A DNA stretch of 7,012 nt from Deltaproteobacteria bacterium. GTDB taxonomy: Bacteria > Desulfobacterota > DSM-4660 > Desulfatiglandales > Desulfatiglandaceae. A model generated the notes under the pieces. That model saw only the letters and a program-made list of their open reading frames with translations. It was not told where the DNA came from and ran no database searches. Position 1 is the first letter of the stretch; each line of letters opens with the position of its first letter. Location: the NCBI GenBank assembly GCA_003646995.1, contig QMLZ01000149.1, forward strand, positions 1 through 7,012, written 5' to 3'. This document shows, in pieces, positions 1-5,056 of the stretch. The translations under genes and the position numbers were made by a program.

Positions 1-48
1 CGCTGCACTCATCCCCGCTGCATCGCCACCAATTATGACAAATTTCAT
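1..48 (-). CDS. FAD-dependent pyridine nucleotide-disulfide oxidoreductase, N-terminal fragment (CoA-disulfide reductase/NADH oxidase-like)
   Basis: Only the first 16 codons lie in the window; the rest continues past the left edge. The translation is MKFVIIGGDAAGMSAA. This is a first beta strand followed by a dinucleotide-binding loop (GGDAAGMSAA) of the form typical of the CoA-disulfide reductase/NADH oxidase/polysulfide reductase branch of the pyridine nucleotide-disulfide oxidoreductases, which bind FAD with this segment. The ATG start is well supported: a GGAGGGA ribosome site (complement of 55-61) lies six bases upstream, and a good minus-strand promoter lies at 81-109. The gene is divergent from the SDR gene at 293. 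With only 16 residues, the superfamily is credible but the exact substrate (CoA disulfide, persulfide, oxygen) cannot be decided. Confidence 0.72.
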   Translation of the reverse strand, partial: MKFVIIGGDAAGMSAA

Positions 49-80
49 CTTGACTCCCTCCGTGTTTTGTTTAAATGTCC

Positions 81-109
81 TTTATACACTTAATGGCAGT
101 CATTAACAA
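81..109 (-). promoter_or_regulatory. Sigma-70-type promoter for the leftward oxidoreductase gene
   Basis: On the minus strand, TTGTTA (complement of 104-109) and TATAAA (complement of 81-86) are separated by exactly 17 bases. Transcription would begin near 74, giving a leader of about 26 bases that contains the GGAGGGA ribosome site before the ATG at 48. The match and the geometry are good, but no experiment supports it here. The spacer contains the dyad described separately. Confidence 0.55.
90..106. promoter_or_regulatory. Putative operator: perfect dyad TTAATG-N5-CATTAA
   Basis: The two six-base arms (90-95 and 101-106) are perfect inverted repeats around a five-base centre. The dyad fills most of the spacer of the minus-strand promoter and overlaps its -35 box, so a bound dimeric protein would block or remodel that promoter. 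A further CTTAATG half-site copy lies at 118-124, in direct orientation with the one at 89-95. The binding protein is unknown; no candidate regulator gene adjoins it in the window. Confidence 0.45.
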
Positions 110-292
110 CCACTATGCTTAATGAACCCAGATTTCACGCGGATCTTGGAATTGACTTGGAGAAAGACAGGGACTCGTTTTGAACCTGACAATTTATAAA
201 GAATTTATCTGTTTGTTCCAAAAGGGTTTTAACCGGCACTTGCACATAATGGGGCATAGACAAGCCAAAAGGAAGACTTACAGGAGGGGATC

Positions 293-1060
293 ATGGGTGT
301 CAAAGAACTAGAATTTGATTCAAAAGTTGTTCTAGTGACAGGGGGAAGCAGAGGATTGGGAAAAGATATAGCGATTTCCTTCGCCAGGCGCGGTGCAAAG
401 GTTATTATATGCGGACGCAAGCAGGAGAACCTGGATAGAGCGGCCGGTGATTTCTCAAAGGAAGGACTAAAAGTTGTTACAATCAATGCTCACATAGCAA
501 AGCCAGACCAGGTTTCTTCAATGTTTGCTCAGATTGATAAGCAGTTCGGGCGGTTGGACGTGCTGGTAAATAATGTCGGAATGAACATCCTTACAGCTTC
601 GGTAGCGGATGCAGATGTGGGGCTTTGGGATAAAATAATAGAGGTTAACTTGAAGGGAACATTCTTGGTTTCAAGAAGTGCCGTGCAATTGATGCGAAGC
701 AGCGGCGGAGGAAAGATCGTGAACATAAGCTCTATCGCCGCGAGAAGGGCGGCACCCGGGATGGGCATTTATTGCATAGCGAAGGCAGGGGTTGAAATGC
801 TTACCAAGGTCATGGCCGCTGAGCTGGCAAAAGAGAATATAAATGTCAATGCCGTGGCGCCTTGCATGGTTAAGACCCAATTTAGCCAGCCTTTTTGGGG
901 AAATGAGGAATTAGCGAATGAGATCATCAAGACTATACCAAAGGGTAGAATCGGTGAGACTAGGGATGTAGTGGGTGCGGTAATGTTTCTTGCATCCGAG
1001 CTGGCAGAATTTGTTACAGGTGAGGTTGTCACAGTGGATGGAGGCGCTATGGCAATATAG
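293..1060 (+). CDS. Classical short-chain dehydrogenase/reductase (3-oxoacyl-ACP reductase-like SDR)
   Basis: This 255-residue protein has the normal length of classical SDR oxidoreductases, cytosolic NAD(P)-dependent enzymes that interconvert alcohols and ketones. Visible motifs are the cofactor loop TGGSRGLG (16-23), the NNVG form of the NNAG motif (93-96), and a complete catalytic tetrad N119, S147, Y160 and K164 (YCIAK). A DGG motif lies near the C-terminus. Arg20 in the glycine loop and Arg42 after the second strand favour NADP(H) over NAD; this is inferred from family rules. The adenine-contacting Asp usual after the third strand is replaced by His67 (AHIAK). An AGGAGG ribosome site (282-287) fixes the ATG start. 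The gene stands alone, with 211 bases before the next gene. The substrate is not predictable: FabG-like, sugar, polyol and acyl-CoA dehydrogenases all share this pattern. Confidence 0.93.
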   Translation: MGVKELEFDSKVVLVTGGSRGLGKDIAISFARRGAKVIICGRKQENLDRAAGDFSKEGLKVVTINAHIAKPDQVSSMFAQIDKQFGRLDVLVNNVGMNILTASVADADVGLWDKIIEVNLKGTFLVSRSAVQLMRSSGGGKIVNISSIAARRAAPGMGIYCIAKAGVEMLTKVMAAELAKENINVNAVAPCMVKTQFSQPFWGNEELANEIIKTIPKGRIGETRDVVGAVMFLASELAEFVTGEVVTVDGGAMAI

Positions 1061-1130
1061 GCAGAAAGGCTCAGTGTGTATGGTGGGAGGCCGAAAGAAG
1101 GAAAAATCCATGACCGTGGGAAGGCCTAGC

Positions 1131-1159
1131 TTGAAAATCATGCATACTTGTACTAGAGT
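1131..1159 (+). promoter_or_regulatory. Possible sigma-70 promoter upstream of the zinc-ribbon gene
   Basis: TTGAAA (1131-1136) and TAGAGT (1154-1159) are separated by 17 bases. Transcription would start near 1166, leaving a leader of about 105 bases that includes the hairpin at 1194-1237. The boxes are moderate matches to consensus. The position, in the only sizeable gap between the SDR gene and the next two genes, makes it plausible. Confidence 0.35.
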
Positions 1160-1193
1160 GGGATAAGCATACATGGTTTTAAACAAGGATGCC

Positions 1194-1237
1194 ATGGCCC
1201 TTTGCGCTAGGTAGGCGAAGAATTAGCAATAGGGCAT
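1194..1237 (+). other. Imperfect hairpin in the leader of the zinc-ribbon gene
   Basis: Arms 1194-1205 and 1226-1237 are inverted repeats (GCCCT with AGGGC, TTGC with GCAA, AT with AT). They can form about 11 pairs with one bulged base on each side and a 20-base loop. No run of T follows, so it is not a standard intrinsic terminator. It ends 34 bases before the ATG at 1272 and 23 bases before the GGAGGA ribosome site. It could be a leader structure, an mRNA processing site or chance. Confidence 0.3.
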
Positions 1238-1271
1238 TGGTCTCGGACTTGAGCCCCAAAGGAGGAGAAAG

Positions 1272-1835
1272 ATGAGGTGTCCCAAGTGTGGTTATATCAG
1301 TTTTGATCACAATCTGACCTGCCCGAAATGCAACAAGGACATATCAAGCGAGCAAAAAAGGCTGAACTTGCCATCATTTATGCCTTCCCCTCCACCATTG
1401 CTTGGTGCCCTGATAGGGGAGGGGGGCGATAGCCATTTTGGCCTGGGTGGGGGCGGTATGGCAGATACCCTCAGACTGGATCACCTGCCCGAAGTTTCTA
1501 TAACGGAACCAGAGGAGATTGATGCTGAGACACTTGCTCAAGAGGGGGAAGAAGAATTCGAAATCGAGTTGGACACCGGTGGAACTTTATCCGGGGAAGA
1601 AGAGTTGATGATCGATCTGGGACCCGAAGGAGATAGCCTTGAGGGAATCGAGGAGATTGAGATTGACGAGGAGCTGCTGGATTCAAAAACTGAGGGCGGC
1701 ACCCGCGAACTGGATCTGGATACCGCAGAGATGGTAACACAAGAGTTGGACGAGGGGCATGACACAATGAGTAAGGAATCCGGCGAATTTGATTTGGAAT
1801 TTGAGTTGGAAAAAGATGACAAGGACAAGGACTAG
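1272..1835 (+). CDS. Small zinc-ribbon protein with long acidic tail, function unknown
   Basis: This 187-residue protein has three visible parts. The N-terminus is a compact zinc ribbon, C3-P-K-C6 and C17-P-K-C20, which should bind one zinc ion. Residues about 33-65 are rich in Pro and Gly and look disordered. Residues 77-187 are strongly acidic: about 45 Asp/Glu against 6 Lys/Arg, with recurring patches such as FEIELD, IEIDEE, ELDLD and FDLEFELE. There is no signal peptide and no clear membrane segment. A strong GGAGGA ribosome site (1261-1266) fixes the ATG. Similar CPKCG-start proteins with acidic repeats are familiar in Desulfobacterota, usually without assigned function; that link is from memory. 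It is 13 bases upstream of the OCD-family gene and probably cotranscribed with it. A role as an adaptor or protein-binding tail is a guess. Confidence 0.82.
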   Translation: MRCPKCGYISFDHNLTCPKCNKDISSEQKRLNLPSFMPSPPPLLGALIGEGGDSHFGLGGGGMADTLRLDHLPEVSITEPEEIDAETLAQEGEEEFEIELDTGGTLSGEEELMIDLGPEGDSLEGIEEIEIDEELLDSKTEGGTRELDLDTAEMVTQELDEGHDTMSKESGEFDLEFELEKDDKDKD

Positions 1836-1848
1836 ATAAGAGTTTGGC

Positions 1849-2817
1849 ATGGCTATGAGGATCAGGGTTCTTTCGGCCGGTGACGTAGAAGCTGCACTTC
1901 CCATGCCAGAGGCAATTGAGGTTATGGCCTCTGCCTTCGCGCAATTTTCCGCGGGCAAGGCATTGTCACCATTGAGATCCCGGTTGAATACAGAACGGGG
2001 CGTAACCCTTCTTATGCCTGCCTACTTGCAGGAATCCAGAGATCTGGCAGTAAAGATCGTCTCTGTTTATGAGCAAAACGAAGGGCTGGGGCTTCCGGTA
2101 GTATCTGGGGCCGTGCTTGCCATTGATCCGGATACAGGTATCCCCCTTGCGCTCATGGAAGGCGGAACCTTGACCGCGTTGAGGACCGGCGCGGCAGGTG
2201 GGCTCGCAGCCAAGTTGTTGGCAAGGGAGGATGCAAGCACCGTAGTGTTGTTTGGAGCAGGGGTGCAGGGAAGGTCCCAGTTGCTTGCAGCCATATCGGT
2301 ACGTCCAATAGAACGGGTTTTTATTGTTGATCCCAACAAAGAGAAGGCCGAAAAACTTGCCCAGCAAGTAAGGAATTGGGCCCAGGGTATGGAGGTAAAG
2401 ATTGATATTCCTGTGGCTGAGGCCGTGCAGCAAGCGGATATTGTTATCGCAGCAACCACCAGTAAAACCCCACTTTTTAACGGCAATGATTTAAGGCCTG
2501 GAACACATGTGACAGGTATCGGTTCTTTCACCCCTGAGATGCAGGAGATTGGCCCAGAGACCGTAACTCGCGCCAAGGTATTTGTAGATTCAAGGGAGGC
2601 GTGCCTTGCCGAGGCCGGAGATATAATCAAGGCCGATGCTCAAATCGAGGCAGAGATCGGGGATGTGGCCGCAGGTAGGCACCTTGGCAGGTCTAACACC
2701 GAGGAAATAACCTTTTTCAAGTCTGTGGGCCTTGCGGTGCAGGACGCTGCAGCCGCGGGGGCGGTGTTATCCAGGGCCGAGAAAAAGGGGCTGGGAACTG
2801 TAATTGATCTGTGCTGA
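1849..2817 (+). CDS. Ornithine cyclodeaminase/mu-crystallin family NAD(P)-dependent reductase
   Basis: This is a 322-residue protein of the normal length for the family, whose members act on amino or imino acids (ornithine cyclodeaminase, alanine dehydrogenase, ketimine or pyrroline-2-carboxylate reductase). The N-terminal substrate half has R45, K69 and R112, the positions that bind the substrate carboxylate in the Pseudomonas ornithine cyclodeaminase. The Rossmann half starts at GAGVQG (136-141), and the C-terminal signature [17 protein letters not shown] is intact. The catalytic Asp of true ornithine cyclodeaminase (in GGDCPGK) is replaced: the matching stretch is GSFTPEMQE (225-233), with Phe227 at that position. 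The enzyme is therefore more likely an imine/ketimine reductase or amino acid dehydrogenase than a cyclodeaminase. The start follows a weak AAGAG site; an in-frame ATG at 1855 is possible. Its stop abuts that of the convergent aminotransferase gene. Confidence 0.9.
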   Translation: MAMRIRVLSAGDVEAALPMPEAIEVMASAFAQFSAGKALSPLRSRLNTERGVTLLMPAYLQESRDLAVKIVSVYEQNEGLGLPVVSGAVLAIDPDTGIPLALMEGGTLTALRTGAAGGLAAKLLAREDASTVVLFGAGVQGRSQLLAAISVRPIERVFIVDPNKEKAEKLAQQVRNWAQGMEVKIDIPVAEAVQQADIVIAATTSKTPLFNGNDLRPGTHVTGIGSFTPEMQEIGPETVTRAKVFVDSREACLAEAGDIIKADAQIEAEIGDVAAGRHLGRSNTEEITFFKSVGLAVQDAAAAGAVLSRAEKKGLGTVIDLC

Positions 2818-4152
2818 TCACTCACCTACCACTTCTTTAATAGCTTCCCGAAAGATAGATAGGCACGTATCGATCTCATGGTTGTCCACAATCAGGGCTG
2901 GGCAGAAACGGATGCTATTTTCTCCGCAACCCAGAAGGAGAAGCCCCTTCTTGAACGATGCCAGAACGATCTCATCACGCCATTGCCTTGCAGGCTTCTT
3001 GGTTTCCCGGTCTTCTACCAGCTCCACGGCTACCATGAGACCTTTTCCACGCACATCTCCAATGCACTCGCATTCCCTCTGTATATCTTGCAAGCCTGCC
3101 ATGAGGTACTGTCCCTGATTAGCCGCATTTTCCACCAGGCCTTGTTCAAGCAGATCAATGGTTTTCATTGCCGCTTGGCACGATATGGGGTTACCCCCGA
3201 AGGTAGAGGCATGAGACCCAGCCTCCCATTCCATTATATCTGATTTAGCCACCAGCGCACCCAAAGGCAGGCCCGACGCTATGCCCTTTGCCAGCGTCAT
3301 CATGTCTGGCTCAACTTCGAAATGTTCCATGGCGAACATCTTGCCCGTACGCCCCATCCCGGATTGAACTTCATCAGCTACATACAAGATTCCGTATTTT
3401 TTGGCGGTTTTGTAAAGCTCTTTGTGAAACTCCGGTGGAGGAACAATATAGCCTCCCTCTCCTTGTATGGGCTCTACAAATATGGCTGCCACTTCTTCGG
3501 GGGGTAGGGTTGTTCTAAAGAGCGTGTCTTCAACCCACCGCACACATTCAAGGTCGCAGTCAGGGTATTTCAAGTTGAAAGCACACCTGTAACAATAGGC
3601 ATATGGTATGTGAGTGATTCCTGGCACCAATGGGTTATAGTGTTTCTTTTGGATAGCCTTACTGGCCGTCAAGGACAAAGCTCCCATAGTACGGCCGTGA
3701 AACGCGCCGAAAAATGCTATATTCAGTTCACGCTTGGTATACCATCTTGCCAGTTTCAAGGCTGCTTCCACTGCTTCTGCGCCGGAATTTCCGAAGTATA
3801 CTCTTTTTCCGTCAGTGCCGGGTGCAAGGAGGGCGAGCCTTTCCGCCAGTTCTATTTGAGCAGTATAATAGAAGTCGGTTCCAGACATGTGTAAGAGTTT
3901 TTCAGCTTGAGATTTGATCGCCTTTACTACATCAGGATGGCAGTGACCAGTGGCACATACTGCAATGCCGGATGTAAAGTCAAGAAAAGCATTTCCATCA
4001 ACATCTTCAACCCAAACACCACTACCCTTTTCGGCTACCAAGGGATAGTTCCTGGTGTAAGAAGGGGATACAAAAGTCCCATCTAACTTGATAAGTTTTG
4101 ATGCTTTGGGCCCCGGCAGGGCCGTCTTTATTTTTGGGGTTCGTTGTTTCAT
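2818..4152 (-). CDS. Class III PLP-dependent aminotransferase (or racemase of the same fold)
   Basis: The 444-residue protein is a fold-type I, class III PLP enzyme related to 4-aminobutyrate, acetylornithine and ornithine aminotransferases and to the amino acid racemases of Pyrococcus/Thermococcus. PLP-site features are the phosphate loop NSGAEA (122-127), FHGRT (151-155), DE (260-261, the Asp that holds the PLP ring nitrogen) and the Schiff-base lysine K289 in TLAKGIASGLPLGA. The start LPGPKASKLIK and the GTDFYY segment recall the archaeal racemase/aminotransferase branch. An unusual segment, C187-x2-C190-x8-C199-x3-C203, sits between the phosphate-loop domain and EPIQGEGG. The ATG at 4152 is preferred because GGAG lies six bases upstream; an in-frame GTG at 4197 would add 15 unlikely residues. 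The gene is divergent from the regulator gene and convergent with the OCD-family gene. Substrate unknown; an amino or omega-amino acid is likely. Confidence 0.9.
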   Translation of the reverse strand: MKQRTPKIKTALPGPKASKLIKLDGTFVSPSYTRNYPLVAEKGSGVWVEDVDGNAFLDFTSGIAVCATGHCHPDVVKAIKSQAEKLLHMSGTDFYYTAQIELAERLALLAPGTDGKRVYFGNSGAEAVEAALKLARWYTKRELNIAFFGAFHGRTMGALSLTASKAIQKKHYNPLVPGITHIPYAYCYRCAFNLKYPDCDLECVRWVEDTLFRTTLPPEEVAAIFVEPIQGEGGYIVPPPEFHKELYKTAKKYGILYVADEVQSGMGRTGKMFAMEHFEVEPDMMTLAKGIASGLPLGALVAKSDIMEWEAGSHASTFGGNPISCQAAMKTIDLLEQGLVENAANQGQYLMAGLQDIQRECECIGDVRGKGLMVAVELVEDRETKKPARQWRDEIVLASFKKGLLLLGCGENSIRFCPALIVDNHEIDTCLSIFREAIKEVVGE

Positions 4153-4158
4153 CGCTAG

Positions 4159-4162
4159 CTCC
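4159..4162 (-). promoter_or_regulatory. Ribosome binding site deciding the aminotransferase start
   Basis: GGAG on the minus strand, six bases before the ATG at 4152. The upstream in-frame GTG at 4197 has only a weak GGAAAG and would lie only a few bases from the predicted transcription start, so this site supports the shorter protein. Confidence 0.5.
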
Positions 4163-4206
4163 ACAGTATTCAGGGTTTTAAGAAGTGATGTAAGCACGCT
4201 TTCCGC

Positions 4207-4235
4207 ATACTACCGGGGCTTTATCTTGCACGCAA
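4207..4235 (-). promoter_or_regulatory. Possible sigma-70 promoter for the aminotransferase gene
   Basis: On the minus strand, TTGCGT (complement of 4230-4235) and TAGTAT (complement of 4207-4212) are 17 bases apart. The predicted transcription start near 4200 gives a leader of about 48 bases before the ATG at 4152. The -35 box overlaps a short dyad, TTGC-AC-GCAA (4226-4235). The match is moderate. Confidence 0.35.
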
Positions 4236-4255
4236 CTAGAATTTGATAAATGCGC

Positions 4256-4284
4256 TTGACAGAGCAAATGAAAATGGTTAGACC
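4256..4284 (+). promoter_or_regulatory. Possible promoter of the regulator-oxidoreductase operon
   Basis: A perfect TTGACA -35 box (4256-4261) is followed after 17 bases by TAGACC (4279-4284), a weak -10 box. The weak -10 coincides with the operator-like palindrome at 4273-4287. A start near 4291 would place transcription downstream of the first possible ATG (4250) and upstream of the ATG at 4337. Confidence 0.4.
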
Positions 4285-4287
4285 ATT
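4273..4287. promoter_or_regulatory. Putative FadR-subfamily operator, AATGGT-N3-ACCATT
   Basis: This is a perfect six-base inverted repeat with a three-base centre. It contains TGGT-N3-ACCA, the core known for FadR-type GntR regulators such as PdhR, LldR and FadR. It overlaps the -10 region of the likely promoter and lies just before a gene for a regulator of exactly this subfamily. Autoregulation by the downstream gene product is the simplest reading. Whether it also controls the divergent aminotransferase promoter, about 40 bases away, is uncertain. Confidence 0.6.
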
Positions 4288-4336
4288 ACATCCGTTGAAG
4301 AGCACAACATACCATCATGTGGCTCCGATCGTGGAA

Positions 4337-5056
4337 ATGTTTAAACCAGCAAAACGAAACAGAGTGTTCCAGGACATCGTTGAGCAGATCCAGGAGCATA
4401 TCCTTAGCGGAAAACTTAAAGAAGGGGATTTTTTGCCTTCGGAGCGTGATCTCCAAGATCTGTTCCATGTGAGCAGGGGAACGATCCGGGAGGCCCTAAG
4501 GGTCCTGGAGCAAAAGGGCCTGATAGAAATAAAGCTGGGCGTGGGTGGGGGTGCTATGGTAAAGTCCGCGTCCGTGGACAAGCTCACGGAGAGCCTAGGA
4601 CTTTTGATTCGACATCAGAAGATAGCACTTGATCACCTTTCAGAATTTCGGGAGGGAGTTGAAGGGGATATAGCAGGGCTCGCTGCTGAGAGGGCTAAAC
4701 CCAAAGACATTGAGATTCTTGAGAAGATTTTGGAAGCGGCGCGCACATACGCTGAGGCCGGTGCCCAACGCGCTTCTGAGTTCTTGGAAACGGATAAGAG
4801 CTTTCATTTGGCGTTGGCTCGTATTACTGGCAATCCAATCTACGAGGCAGTGGAACGTATAGTTCAGGAAAACATTTTTTCGTACTATGAGACATACCTG
4901 CAAATGGGGGACAGAAGACTTCAAGAGAACTATGATGATTTGAAAAAAATTGTTGCGGCCGTAAAAGCCAAGGATGTAGAAAAGGCCAGGGAATTGGCCA
5001 GGAATCATGTCGCTCAATTCACCACCTATATGAGGAATAAGGAAGGGCAGGAATGA
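4337..5056 (+). CDS. FadR-type GntR family transcriptional regulator (winged helix plus FCD domain)
   Basis: With the start at 4337 the protein has 239 residues, a normal FadR-subfamily length. Residues about 8-76 form the GntR winged helix, with LPSERDLQDLF and the recognition helix SRGTIREALRVLEQKGLI (46-63). Residues about 80-235 form the all-helical FCD ligand domain. D153 and H157 (DKSFH) and H224 (RNHV) match metal-binding positions of FCD domains, but the usual middle His of the EHRAIL-type helix is Leu202. An in-frame ATG at 4250, directly after a TAA codon, would add 29 residues that do not look like the family and would place the operator and promoter inside the gene. The ribosome site at 4337 is poor, so the start is not certain. 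The stop overlaps the next start as ATGA, so regulator and oxidoreductase are cotranscribed. The ligand is probably a metabolite of the local pathway. Confidence 0.88.
   Translation: MFKPAKRNRVFQDIVEQIQEHILSGKLKEGDFLPSERDLQDLFHVSRGTIREALRVLEQKGLIEIKLGVGGGAMVKSASVDKLTESLGLLIRHQKIALDHLSEFREGVEGDIAGLAAERAKPKDIEILEKILEAARTYAEAGAQRASEFLETDKSFHLALARITGNPIYEAVERIVQENIFSYYETYLQMGDRRLQENYDDLKKIVAAVKAKDVEKARELARNHVAQFTTYMRNKEGQE

Noticed and set aside
152..210. Plus-strand promoter for the SDR gene (TTGACT at 152-157, or TTGAAC at 180-185 with TTATCT at 205-210)
   Set aside because: The first has no acceptable -10 box at the right distance (TCGTTT) and the second needs a 19-base spacer, so neither is convincing enough to annotate.
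1080..1166. A 28-codon open frame (ATG at 1080) in the gap after the SDR gene
   Set aside because: It has no ribosome site and no recognisable sequence, and it overlaps the possible promoter.
1194..1270. A possible tRNA or intrinsic terminator in the hairpin region before the zinc-ribbon gene
   Set aside because: There is no cloverleaf, no T-loop GGTTCRA consensus and no T run after the stem.
1498..1944. Minus-strand open frames opposite the acidic tail of the zinc-ribbon gene
   Set aside because: They are the complement of GA-rich acidic codons, which gives Ser/Pro/Leu-rich nonsense; they have no motif.
2067..2630. A 187-codon open frame on the minus strand inside the OCD-family gene
   Set aside because: It is antisense to a well-supported gene, its translation is rich in Ser and Pro with no recognisable domain, and it has no ribosome site.
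4153..4197. GTG start at 4197 for the aminotransferase
   Set aside because: The predicted transcript would begin only a few bases earlier, the ATG at 4152 has a GGAG site, and the 15 extra residues do not resemble the family.
4250..4336. N-terminal extension of the regulator from the ATG at 4250
   Set aside because: It contains the TTGACA box and the palindromic operator, and the family-like sequence begins only at 4337. It is kept as an alternative because the ribosome site at 4337 is weak.
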